Below are positions 13,301 through 23,894 of a DNA stretch of 64,000 nt, piece after piece. The stretch is from Pempheris klunzingeri. Taxonomy: Eukaryota > Chordata > Actinopteri > Acropomatiformes > Pempheridae. Numbering within the stretch: the stretch's first letter is position 1; each line of letters starts with the position of its first letter. Position numbers and translations under genes: made by a program. The notes under the pieces were generated by a model, which saw only the letters and a list, made by a program, of their open reading frames with translations, was not told the DNA's origin and searched no databases. Location: positions 17,095,221 to 17,159,220 of the forward strand of contig NC_092027.1 of NCBI RefSeq assembly GCF_042242105.1. Reading direction: 5' to 3'.

Positions 13301-13895
13301 GCGGTACCTCAGCTCCCTTGATGGGGAGTCCCCGGACCCTATAGGAGCCCGTCTGGTCTCCCACCTTTCCCACTGTGCAAGTGAGCTAGACCCTCTCCTG
13401 CTACAGTCACCCCCATCCGCCCTGCCCTTTCCCCCGTGGCCGTGGGCGTCCTTCCCTCAGATCTCTCCCACTTCACCAGCCTCCTCATCATCGCCTTTCT
13501 CCAGCGGGCGAAGGGATCTGGCCCTGCTGGGGAGCTACCCATCGCCCGCCTCCCTCCGCCTCTGCCAGCAGGGCGCACCACCGCTCCTCGCGCCCACAGC
13601 CCTGGCCACCGTCCACAGGGTTCCCTCCCTCGCAGCGTCCCCGGTCATTGCCCCCTCCAGACCCACCCAGCCGTCCCCTCACAGCGCCACCAGGGCCTCG
13701 CCTCTTCCTCTCCCCACCCCTTCCTCTTCCTCTCCTTCTACTCCCTCCTCCTCTTCTACTTCATCATCCTCTGTCCCACTGCCAGTCTCTTTCAGGCCCT
13801 TCGCACCTCTGGGGTCGCCCACGGCCCAGCGCAGGGGCCTAAGTGGATCAGCCAAGTCGGCTCAGGGATGGGGGACTGAGATCGGAGCCTTCTGA
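10386..13895 (+). CDS. heyl: HeyL bHLH-Orange transcriptional repressor, 5 exons
   Basis: Complete gene with exons 10386-10465, 12587-12653, 12749-12832, 12939-13020 and 13228-13895. All junctions are GT-AG with matching phases, giving 326 aa. The N-terminus [20 protein letters not shown] is typical of HEY proteins. The basic region [16 protein letters not shown] carries the glycine that distinguishes HEY from HES proteins, which have proline there. Helix-loop-helix follows in exons 3-4. An Orange domain opens exon 5 ([16 protein letters not shown] onward). A Pro/Ser-rich region with PWPWASF follows, as in mammalian HEYL. The protein ends WGTEIGAF, the family C-terminal motif, but lacks the YRPW tetrapeptide of HEY1/HEY2. 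This pattern, plus ALAVDYR and the PWPW stretch, assigns it to HEYL. It should act in the nucleus as a Notch-induced repressor binding E-box/N-box DNA. Confidence 0.96.
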
Positions 13896-14131
13896 GGGTC
13901 GGCTCTAATTTTTCATTTTCCAAATGAACTCTGTACAGTGGACATGGAGCTCCCATGTGCACCATGTAGTGAATATGATACCTTTGGAGACAGAAGTATT
14001 GATCATTTGATGATTGTCTCTGCTTTTGAGGGACTTTAAAAGCCATATCAGACTGTGGGCGGACTTTCAGATAATCACAAACAATCGTATATAATAGAAT
14101 AATGAAGGAATGTGAAAGAATAGAAGTTTTG

Positions 14132-14137
14132 AATAAA
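14132..14137 (+). terminator. heyl polyadenylation signal AATAAA
   Basis: AATAAA lies 237 bases after the heyl stop codon. It is the first canonical hexamer downstream and predicts a short 3' UTR ending near 14155. Confidence 0.6.
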
Positions 14138-14155
14138 TTCACATTCGCGATCTTG

Positions 14156-15319
14156 CTTGACAAATACACACAAACACAGTGTCCAACAGAGCCATAACGC
14201 TCAACACAGTGATGTTGAGTTTTTACTGATCTTTTAACTGTGATATTTGTTGTTTTTTTTTTTCAAAACATTTATACATTTGATTACATTTTCCAGTTTT
14301 CAAGAATGTTTGACAAAAATCTCTATAAAGACTATGTGCCTTTACCTTTGTTCACATTGTGTGTGTTTTTTTCTGATTGCAACATGTATTTGCAGCCAAA
14401 CATTATGTGCTATCAATACAAATGACAAAGGAATGATTGAATGCTACATGTTACCCACTTATCCACATCAGCCATGTCTGCAAACACAGCTTGCTGTTTG
14501 TTCCCCAGCCGTAACCCCCTCGGTATCTAAGCTGTCTCCAGTGATGGCTGATGGGAGCTGTGGTCTTGTGGCTGCGGAGGATAAACATGGTGGGAGCTGG
14601 TGATGTTTTTGGGATGCCGCGGCGAGGCAAACAGACCCATCACTTCGCCCTCTAATTGGCAGTCCCCTGTAATTAACTTTACCCTCATATCAGTCTATGT
14701 ATCTTCCTCTCCTCTGCTGTCTCTCTGCCATTCTTTCACTCCAATCTTGTGGTACACCAACGGATATCTTCTCTCCCAGTTTGTCTGCGCCACTGTCTCC
14801 TCAACAATGGACAGACGGTAAAGAAGAGGGCGAGAGGGAGGATGGAGAGACGGAGTGAGGGGAAAACAAAGAAAAAGATCTGAAGGGCTGTGGTTTGGTG
14901 ACTGATTTGGCGTAGAGGTTCAATAACAGGGTGGGTGGGTGGGTGGGTGGGGGGGGGGGGTGCAGGGGACAAAGTTAAGGAGAGATGAGGAGGACTGTGA
15001 GGGTTTAAAAGGACAGGAAGAGAAAGAGTGTGAATCACCGAGAGTCGGCCAGCATGTAGAGGGTGCGCAAGAAACCCTCGAACAATGATGAATGACAGTT
15101 GCAGCATAATTGTGCCGTGCTTCACCAAAACGGCTCCGTGGGGATGAGAGAGCAGAGAAGAGCCTTGTGTGTGTTTACTGCTGGAGAACGCTTTGATCTA
15201 CTTCAGGATGCAATGTCTGTGGTCTGCGGTCCAAAAATGTGTGTGTTCCGCAAAGTGCATATTGTTTATTTGAGTGAGTGTGCTAGTGTGTGCTTAAGCC
15301 AGTCTCATGTGCTCGCTGC

Positions 15320-15350
<31 letters not shown>

Positions 15351-16429
15351 CTGGCCTAGTGTTTTGTTTATGTGGTGCTGTGTGCACACACGTCTTGTGT
15401 GTGTGTGTGTGTAATGTGAGTCTTCTGGGCTGGCGTCAGGACTGAACCGCGGTGGCGGCGTGGCTCTCGTGCGAGGCCGGCCGGCGGTCGGACGGACGGT
15501 ATGGTGGTGGAATGTTTGTGGAGGGTGCATGCGTACACACACACACACACACACACACACAGGCACTCAGACGACACACAAACATAGACACACACAGGCT
15601 GGCTGGCACTATTCTAGCCTCTGAGCAGAGGAGCCAGAGTCACCACCACAGCTTCCAGGAAGGACAACCACAGTCACACTGCACTGGGTTTCCCACGGGG
15701 GAGGGCAGGCTGGAGGGAGAAGAGAGGAAGGAGGGAAAGGAAAGATGGAGAAAGAAGGAGGGAAATGTGTGTGTGTGTATGTGTGTGTGTGTGTGTGTGT
15801 AGGCCTATGTGGGGCGAGGATGTACGGAATAGGCCGACGTTGTGGTTCAAGCTGAATGAGGAAAAGAGGAGGGTTCAATACACAGGAAGGAGGCAGAAGT
15901 GACAGAAAAAAGTGTCTGAAAGCAGGAAGTGAGCGATTTCTCCTCTGACAAGTAAATAAACTCAATGTTTTATTGGATTATATGTGTGAAATCTCATTTG
16001 CTGTCACTGTTTGTGTGTGTGTGTGTGTGTGTATATAGTATGTAGAGTCTTTTCTTCGTCTTTACTTCAAAGTCATTTTTCATGTAAAACATTTCATGGT
16101 TCCAGCTTTGTAAATGTAAAGACTTGCTGCTTTTACTTTTAGTTACTTCAAATGATTGTGAGGGTGTCATTTTGCGCTCTGTCTAATGGTGACAGCATTT
16201 TCTCACCATTGTCTGAACTTACACAAACCAAATAATTAATCAAGAAAATACTCAGGTGAATCCATAATGAAAATAATTATTAGTTGCAGTCGTACAGAAA
16301 ATTGAAAATGAGTTCCAACTCAACCAATGATAACAGTAAAATCCTGATTTTACATTCATGAATGAGTAAATGATAACAAATGATAGATGATAGAATAACA
16401 TATTACAGGGGACATTTCTGCAAGTACTT
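14156..16429. other. intergenic region rich in microsatellites
   Basis: No gene is supported between heyl and the apple-domain locus. The stretch contains a (GGGT)n and G run at about 14930-14960, GT repeats at 15322-15350, 15399-15412, 15766-15800 and 16011-16032, and a CA repeat at 15535-15560. The many ORFs here are His/Thr or Cys/Val strings read from these repeats. Confidence 0.7.
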
Positions 16430-16545
16430 TTTAATGATTTAAGTACATTGTCCTGTTCATACTTTCATACTTTTACTTAATACTTCAATGCCAGACTTTT
16501 GCTTGTAGTATTGTATTTTTACAGTGATGTATTAGTACAGAACGT
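16430..16545 (+). repeat. dispersed teleost-type repeat, fragment (family 1)
   Basis: The sequence around 16435-16545, with its recurring TACTTTTACTT-like words, AGACTTTTGCTTGTAGTATT and TTTTTACAGTGATGTATTAGTAC, resembles one end of a common dispersed repeat of fish genomes. Another part of what looks like the same family is at 23895-24300, and a small piece is at about 59672-59710. I recognise the repeat by its wording and cannot assign its transposon class. Confidence 0.5.
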
Positions 16546-17582
16546 TTGTCTCCCCCCTCTAGCAGCGAGAGTAACTACACAAACACTGTCGTTGTTAAAT
16601 TTAGATATTTAGATGGTGGTTGTGTAAAAATACGTTAGACGATAGCATTTGAGCACCAATTGCATGTAGTGTAACACATTTTCTGGGTGCTTATCTAATT
16701 TATACTTGGAGTCAGAGAAACCCATAGTGCCACAGGAAAAGAACTGACAGCTGGGATCCTCAGTACAGGTTTTCTGGCACACTTCTGCATATGCGTCTGC
16801 ACATTGCAAACATCAGACCCAAGGAAATGTATTTCTTCATGAGACTTCTTAACCCATTCTGTTAGCAGAGACGGGTGGGGTTAGACTGCTGCTGCAACAT
16901 AACAGCAAGGTAAACTGAGAGGTTAGAAACGCAGTCATTAATATTTAGTGATCACTGATTAAGGACAAAGACCACCTGACTATGGTGTTTTGTTCAGTCT
17001 CACACTGACCTCATTTTCTGTCATGTCCTGTTAAAACTATTGTACATGCCTGTCACTAACTGGCAGACAAAAAAGCTAACGGATTTGCTGGTGAATACTG
17101 TTTAGTATTTAGTATTTATTTGGAGACCAAAACAGAGGTAAAATGAGAGTGAATATTGGAGTTAATTTGCCAAGTGACCAAAGACCCATTCCTGAATGAA
17201 TGTTAGTCTGTGTCTGTCTTCACACAGGGAACTGTTTGCTAACTTGTTAAACATAACATCTTAAGATGATATTATGTACCCAAGTGGCCAAAAAATCAAT
17301 TTATGACGGCTAATTACAGATAAGATGAGGCAGGACAAAAACGTAAATGGTACAACTTCACAAACCATCTTCACTTAAAAAACTTCTACTGTTTAATGAA
17401 ATGCTGATTTGATAAAATGGTACATACTGTTCTCCAGGTGTCAGAAGCGTGCTGGTATCCCACATGTGACTCCTTCTTCAGCATTTAACCCCTTGTTGCC
17501 TGTTGTCGCAAATTTGCCTCAAACCTCTTCCGGTCTTGATGCAGCTGAGGTGGCCTCTGTATCCCACTAATGCCGGTTGATG

Positions 17583-17690
17583 CATCTTCTATGTATACAT
17601 TATATATACATAGATGCATACATAAATAAATAAATATATATATATTCTATGCGTATGTACATATATATTTTATTATACTATTATTATATT
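17583..17690. repeat. AT-rich palindromic tract
   Basis: About 100 bases built almost entirely of TATA, CATA and AAATA words, including the palindrome ATGTATACAT. It is low-complexity DNA inside the decayed apple-domain copy. Confidence 0.7.
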
Positions 17691-17924
17691 ATACTGGTCT
17701 ATGCTACGCTATATTCAAATTAACAATCTCCACTTCATTTAGCATCTGCTTGAATGCAAAAACACAAATAATTTATTTTTTTTATATAATTGTAAATAAA
17801 TTCAGGCAGTAAGGGGTTAACACCACTTCACATTGACTGTTATTCAGATAACACAGGACACCATCACTGGAAACATAACAACAACAAAGCCTGGGGTAAA
17901 TCTAAAGTATGAAGCAAGAGCCAT

Positions 17925-18020
17925 GAGCTGGTTAGCACAGCATAAAGTCTGGAGAAGAAAACAGATACCCTGGTTCAACCTCAAAATGTTAACCAGTTAG
18001 CTTTAAAGGTGCAGGTTTCC
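17925..18020 (+). repeat. dispersed teleost-type repeat, fragment (family 2)
   Basis: Words such as GTTAGCACAGCATAAAGTCTGGA followed by AACCAGTTAGC resemble the ends of the larger repeat at 25665-26225. The class of the element is unknown to me. Confidence 0.4.
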
Positions 18021-18033
18021 ATATTTGCTGCTA

Positions 18034-18096
18034 GGTTAAGAAGTATGTTAGTTATGAAAGCATAACTTCACTTCCACTAACATACTTCTTTTAACC
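18034..18096. repeat. nested inverted repeat (hairpin)
   Basis: The left arm (18034-18051, GGTTAAGAAGTATGTTAG) is the reverse complement of the right arm (about 18077-18096) except for two extra T residues. Inside the loop a second perfect stem GTTATG/CATAAC surrounds AAAG. It is the strongest stem-loop I noticed in the intergenic DNA. It could be a solo transposon end or a chance fold-back. Confidence 0.7.
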
Positions 18097-19064
18097 CAAC
18101 TCATCATCTTTTTCAAACACGCAGTTTTGACGCTTAAACGAAAATGCGTCCGTTTCACAATGTCCACCACATGTTGCTGGTACTCTCAAACCATGTAGTT
18201 TGGATTGTGTTGATAGTAATAGATGATACGCACCTTCTGGCCTGCTGGTGGGTGCACTTGGTGAGAACAACTGATAAAGTGCTAGTTAAATCGGGCAGAT
18301 ACCAGTCAAATCATGAGGCATAACATCAGCATTTGGAAATAATTTGGTCTGACATGCTGTCAACACACAGATAAATCAGTGAAAATGCAACAGTGTCCGA
18401 GATGCTTCTTTGATCAATGCTACCACATTTACAATGAGTGTTTGTGTATCTGTGGCAGAATGTTGATTTATTTGTATTTTAAGGGAGAATCTGGACACTA
18501 AACCAGCCTATGCCTCTACCCAGGAGTCCTGCTGAGTTTTTTTTTTTTTGGCGTGAATACATTTGAGTTCAGTGTCCAAAAAGTGGTCCACAGAGGTTTA
18601 TACATATAATTTAGTGACCTCTGCTGTCCAAACTACATGGGTGCAGGAATCAAGATAAACCACAAAAACAATGGTGCTTTTTCTTCAAAAAAGTTGCTAC
18701 AGACTCATTTTGGCCCAGTATCCTGCCAACAGGAGGTTTTGTGGGGGTGCAGTAATGAGAGAGAAAAAAGTGTCCTGTAAGGGGAAATGAGAGAAAACCC
18801 AGACAGAGGCAGAGATGACCCACTGAAGTAAAAAGTGTTCCCATCTTCTCAGTGATGAAGCCAATAGAAATTGAAACACAGCTGCTTGCCAAGAGGTAGT
18901 TCTGCAACTACAGGATCCTGCCAAAGGCCTGTTTACATTTGTGTATTCGATTCATTTTCCTGAGTAGCCTTATCAAACTTATCTTTAACTAGACTTGAGA
19001 TGAGTCTAGTTAAAGTCAAAATTACTCTGAAACAGAGTATAACTTGGAAACCTTATACTGTATG

Positions 19065-19290
19065 TACCCGCAATAAGCCCCATTATATTGATGGTGGAGG
19101 GGTATCCAGTCTGCATGTCAAGGTGTCGTTGGGCAAGTCACTGAACCCAAAAGTGCTCTTGTGTGTGTGAGTGTGTGAGTGAATGATTAGCTTCCTTCTT
19201 CCTCAGAGTGTGAACAGTGAATGAATGCGGTGTGAAAGTGCTTTGTGTGGTCAAAAGACTAGAAGGGCGCCAAGTATAGTCCACTTACCA
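19065..19290 (+). repeat. dispersed teleost-type repeat (family 3)
   Basis: The segment has wording I associate with a very common fish repeat: AAGGTGTCGTTGGGCAAGTC, then CACTGAACCC, then GTGAAAGTGCTTTGTGTGGT, then AGACTAGAAGGGCGCC and GTCCACTTACCATTT. It is degenerate. I cannot decide from sequence alone whether the family is a SINE, a LINE tail or a DNA transposon. Confidence 0.5.
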
Positions 19291-19830
19291 TTTTCCTCAT
19301 CTGACACGACGTAGGCCTACTGAGTGCATTAATTCAAATGAAATCAAAGAATATTAATAGGTCAATCATCAAACATAGGTAAAAGTTGAAGTGAAAGATT
19401 CAGAGAGAAACGACTTGTCTCAGTCCAGTCAGACATTGTGGGAATGATTGTGCCTCCAATATAAAGCAGAAACAAGGCTTTTAAATTTGTAAATTGTCAA
19501 CATTAGTAAATTTCCTACATGTGTCATTAATTTTGTTTATCAGAGCAGCTTTCCCCAGCTGTTCAACAGTTATATCATCCTGCAGACAGCAGTTATCTGT
19601 TTCTGCCACCTACTGGTGCACAAATAATTCTGCAAAGCTCCAAAGTGTGTGTGTGTGTGTGGGGAGGAATGTCAATGCAATGCGCTCCAGTTCTACAGTC
19701 ACTTCATGAGCTCCTGGTACAATAAAGAATCAACCTCCCGCTTTCACCACAAAAGGTATAGAAAGCTCTTGGTGCTTGGGGTTAATGTCTCTGTTTATGT
19801 TTTTATATGTGATCTGACCAGTTTATGGAG

Positions 19831-20251
19831 TCAAGAGAGGAACTCGTTGTTCTTCTTGGGCTTCTTTTTTGGCTCTGTCACAGCTGTAGAGAAGACTTCC
19901 TCTCTGGCTCGTGCTCGCTCCTCCTGCAGACACAGCTCCAGCTGGCTCAGCTCTCTTTCAGGCTCTGTTCCCTCTCTCTTGATGGGGATGTTGAGGCTAT
20001 ATGGAGTCTCATCTCCAGGCTTGGTGTCGGCCGCAAAGCTCACAGTGGGCTTGAGGTGGTTTACGATCTCTGTGGCTATGAAGCTGCAGGCCAACAAGGC
20101 GATCTGAACCTCCTTCATCAGGCCCGCTCTGCTCAGCCAGGTGTTAGGCAGAGCCTCGTACAGCGTCACTTTGAGTGGCCGGCACACTTCTAGGCTCAGT
20201 TTGGTTTCTTGCTTTGGGTCTTCGAGGTGTTTGAGGTTTTCGAGGAAGACT
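19831..20251 (-). CDS. unrecognised terminal-exon-like ORF, 139 codons plus stop
   Basis: A splice acceptor (AATTAAACAG, ending at 20252) opens into an uninterrupted frame that ends TGA at 19831-19833. I do not recognise the protein. It has a hydrophobic patch near LMKEVQIALLACSFIATEIV, then VNHLKPTVSFAADTKPGDE, then a charged, probably helical stretch (ELSQLELCLQEERARAREEV) and a basic tail with KKKPKKNNEFLS. Codon use and composition look like real coding sequence, unlike the repeat-derived ORFs nearby. It is not part of the apple-domain gene upstream, which stops at 20600 and has its own AATAAA. I found no matching upstream exons, so it may be one exon copied from a gene elsewhere, or the last exon of a gene whose other exons I missed. 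Confidence 0.45.
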
Positions 20252-20599
20252 CTGTTTAATTACTAACTGTATTTAGGAATTTATAGTATCTTGCAATGAA
20301 ACTTCATCTCTGCGGAAGAATATCCGAATGTAGAAACAACAGGTATATTTTTATAGCATTGCTCACCTCATACATACTGCATGCCTCTAAAAGTGGGCTG
20401 AAATGGGGTTGTGTGAATGCTGACTCACAAATCTATAAAGCAGGCTGAAACAAAATGATTTATTCTATTTTGTTGCTTTTGTTTCCACACAGAGAAGAAG
20501 AACCCTTGTAGTAGAAGCTGAATGCGGAAAGGGACAACAGGTAAGAACAGGTAAAGAAACTAAAGATTATTTGTGTGGTTTCTGCACATGTGTGTTTTT
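20252..20599. other. 3' UTR of the apple-domain gene and short spacer
   Basis: It contains the AATAAA on the - strand at 20459-20464 and nothing else I can identify. About 210 bases separate that signal from the unknown ORF. Confidence 0.6.
20459..20464 (-). terminator. polyadenylation signal of the apple-domain gene
   Basis: AATAAA on the - strand, 136 bases past the stop codon, fits a short 3' UTR. Confidence 0.6.
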
Positions 20600-23500
20600 T
20601 CATATTTCATCATCTGTAGGTGGGATTGGTGTCGCTTTCTGCACACAGCTCCTAAGGGCGAAGCCCGACACGACATTGGCCACTTTGCTGACTTTGGGAG
20701 GAGTAGGCATGGTAATGACACGCTTGAGGTAACAGTGGCGCCTACAACATAAAATCAACAACAACATTTTATTCCTATGTGCTTCACATTTATGTTCATT
20801 TACTTATGTGAAAAATACTGTACCAGTAATGATGGTCAAAGAAGTTTTCAGTGACGTAGTCGAAGAACTGGCAGTAAGGATCCTCAACGCAGGTCTTCTG
20901 ACATGCTTCTGCGTTGTCCATCAGCTCATAGCGCATGTCAGAACCTCTGAAACTTACTTCTTTATGAGTCACCTTAGCCCAGCCTGTTTGCAGAGAGGCA
21001 CGTTAGACATATGCCGCTGTCTAAACTATAACACAAACTGAAAGGGTAGCCAGTTAAACATTCAAATGCACTGAATGATTCCACCTTTTGCAATATCACA
21101 TAAGAACCAAAATCTAAAATAAGAGAGTTTGTCACCTTTTGTTTTAATATTGATTTCATAAGTGATTGAATAGTGTTGCCAATCAGTGAAAATTGCCTTT
21201 TAATAAATACAGACAAAGCTGAAACAATGACAAGAAAAACACCAGCTTTGGCACAACGTGTTCATAATCGATTCTATTAATGAATTTTTTAGACTTGGAT
21301 TTCTACTGCAACACTCTAATTCTAATATAAGTGATTGTAAGAGCCATTTCTGTGCATTTGTATTGCATTAGATATCTTTGTTTAGTTTTTGCTGTGAGCT
21401 TCCCACCACTGGGGGCATCCCTGCTGTGACATGCGAGAGGGCATATAATCAGCCAGGTGATGCACCCAGGTGTGGACTGATGGGAAGAGAAGAAAACAGT
21501 TTGAGACCGTGTCGGGAGGTGACGTGTCGTGGCGTGTTGGATTGTTTGTTTAATTCTGAATTGCATATACCGGGATCTGCATTGGTAAGCAGTCAGGATT
21601 GAGAAGTGCGTAAAAGACAGACTCGTATTGGAAGGAAATGGAAACGAAAGAATGTAAACAATAAACAGCACCATATCCAAGCAGGAAGCAGTGGAGTCGA
21701 CATGTTTTTTACAGGGATACATACTGTTATTTAGCTGACAGAAGCGCGCTGGTAATCCAGATGTGACCCCTTTCTTAGCTGAGATCACCATTTCATTTGC
21801 CTTCTTCAGGAAACAATCAAAGCCATTACTGCCAAACAAAAGAAAGAAAATGAAACCTTGAAAATAAGAACCAAATATTTAAGAAATTTAGGACAGTTAA
21901 GATACTGTCAGGTCAGTTGATGGAACGGGAAAGCTAATGTGATATTGTATTGTCTTATTGGACCAACTGCCTGTTTGCATCATGAGAGATAAAATAAATA
22001 TTTGTTTCACAAGCATTAGAAAGTCTAGTTGAACACACTTTACCTGACAAACGAGAAGTAGGTACACTGTGGATGAGCAGAGCACAATATCTGACAGTGT
22101 TCAGCAGAGACAGCCAGCACCTTCTGGATGTCGTTTCGTGGGATGTCGGTGTTTTGAAACAGTATGCCCTGACATGCTGTACAGCACATACAATGAGAAC
22201 ACGCGCACAACAACCTTCAGGATTTTTTTTACCTAATGCTGTATGCATACCTGTGTCAAAGGTTTCAGTCATTTGTGTGTTGTGGGAGAATCCACTTATA
22301 ACACCAGCCTTTCTTTCTATGATAGTAGGCCTTGGTAGTGACCAGCCGAATTTAAGGTAGCAATTGTATCTGAAACAGACAAGAAACAACATAATCTGCC
22401 TCGGGAACATCCCTGTCTTGACAATTTAATTTCAGCTGCAGTGAGACATTGTGCGCTCCAGTTTTACCTAATCTTCTCCTCTGCGTAGAGCCCATTTGTA
22501 TGAGTAAAGGACTGACAGGCTGGATCTTTCGTGCAGGCCCTCTGACACTCCTCATAGTCGGCTGTGAAGAGGGTTCTGTAGTCGGCCCCTGGGAAGTTCA
22601 AGTTCTGGTACACCTGAGACAGACAAGGCTCTGGCAGACAGACGGCCCAACAGAGCCACAGACAGAGTAAAGGAGAGTGTGGCAATGCATCAATAAATAA
22701 CTAGCGGTTTTCGACAAAACAGTCGTGACCCTACGTGCATGGGGGGTGCAGCCTTTGAGAGAGAAGCCAGAGGTAACGCCCAGCAGTGGTGTCTGAACAT
22801 TGGGCTTTCCAGATGGAGTGCTCTTGACGTAGCAGTAGAAGTGCCTGTTGGAAAGGGTCATATTTTTTTTTTTTGTCTTTAACTTAAAACTGATTTTTTT
22901 TTAAACTGAAGAGGCTAGTGGGTCATCTAGAGCTGCTTTTAAAACAAATAGAAATATGGTAATAAGACATATAAGACATTAAGTACCCTTAAAAACGGCA
23001 TAATAAGCAAACACAAGTGTTTTTAAAGATAGTACCTCTGATGTTATGCTGTGGAATAACTTAGATGGGTAAAAATATACTGTATGCTTTGACTTTTTTC
23101 CCCCCCATTTACTCCGTTATGTACCTCCTAGCACCTTCTTGACCTCTGACAGGCAGTGACAGTGTTAACATATGTCACTCTTCACAGTAAAAAGTATTAC
23201 TTATTGCTTGTTTGTCATTACGTGTATACTTTGCTGTACCTGTTATCTCTGGTCCAGTCGGCCCGAATAAAGGTAAAGAACTGGCAGGATGAGTGCTGGG
23301 TGCAAAGCTGCTGACAGTGCTCAACATCAGGAGAGTAGAGAAATGTTATGTCTGTTCCTGGAAAATCTATATTCTTCTGAAGGCTTTGATTACATTCTGA
23401 AGAAACTGAAAAGGACACACAGACATATTTACATGTGCAGATACAAACATATGCACATTAAGTTCATTCTACCACTTATAAATGGTGAAATAGACATTTA

Positions 23501-23620
23501 GACATGCGGTCAGACAGCCACGTACAGTCCTGTAACTATAATATAATTGCATGTATTACCTTGACCAAAGGAGAGGCTGCAGATAGCGAACAGACCCACC
23601 AAAATCAAATGTGTTCCCAT
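20600..23620 (-). CDS. four-apple-domain secreted protein, kalliklectin-like, no protease domain
   Basis: Nine exons: 23560-23620, 23240-23405, 22735-22844, 22468-22630, 22251-22369, 22044-22176, 21725-21828, 20824-20983 and 20600-20741. Phases agree at every junction and yield 385 aa. Exon 1 encodes a signal peptide (MGTHLILVGLFAICSLSFGQ). Each apple domain then uses two exons, the first ending after the CxxFF-like motif and the second starting near CYLK/CYVK. The exon pattern is that of plasma kallikrein and factor XI. The reading frame stops 12 codons after the last apple cysteine (QKATPIPPTDDEI), so no trypsin-like domain exists. Fish kalliklectins, mucus lectins made only of apple domains, have this architecture. 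Sugar binding and secretion are inferred from that. Domains 1 and 3 have all six cysteines; domain 2 lacks the last and domain 4 lacks the first. A non-lectin role cannot be ruled out. Confidence 0.85.
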
Positions 23621-23894
23621 CTTCTCAGTTTTGATGATACTCTGTATCGGCAAACAACGACTCTTGAAGCACAGCTGCAGTAAAAGATGTGGCTCTGCAA
23701 CTGAAGTTTGGCCAAAGGATTATTTCTCAATCCCTGAATCCCCCCCCCCCACGACCCATCTGTACAGCTGATTGTTGACCCATTCAGTGATTGGCTCACA
23801 GCAACCCCCGTGTCAATATCCTACAGTTAAGTAAAACAAACTTACAAGCCAGATGGCATAGTGCAGATATTATCACACATCATATGACTTGGTT

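Larger units (their letters stand above)
16700..18844 (-). pseudogene. broken tandem duplicate of the apple-domain gene
   Basis: Three pieces match the intact gene at 20600-23620 in the same order and strand. The first is the signal-peptide exon, with ATG at 18842-18844 and sequence starting MGT as in the intact copy, followed upstream by about 80 bases of matching flank. The second is the second half of apple domain 3 at about 17425-17490. The third is the first half of apple domain 4 at about 16700-16858, starting after a normal AG acceptor. Breaks are visible. In the domain 3 piece the TGT cysteine codon is TGA (17441-17443). In the domain 4 piece the frame shifts between the GSD motif and the CQKTC motif. 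Apple domains 1 and 2 were not found between 17600 and 18780. It is a decayed paralogue; a short transcript cannot be excluded. Confidence 0.75.

Noticed and set aside
13339-13879. Overlapping ORFs in other frames within the last heyl exon
   Set aside because: High GC and low complexity keep other frames open; the heyl frame has the Orange domain and the conserved C-terminus.
15294-15965. CA/GT-spanning ORFs of 75-118 codons on both strands
   Set aside because: Composition is dictated by the microsatellites (Cys-Val and His-Thr alternation).
19831-20741. The unknown ORF as a last exon of the apple-domain gene
   Set aside because: The apple frame stops at 20600-20602 and is followed by its own AATAAA at 20459-20464; no donor site in phase was seen before the stop.
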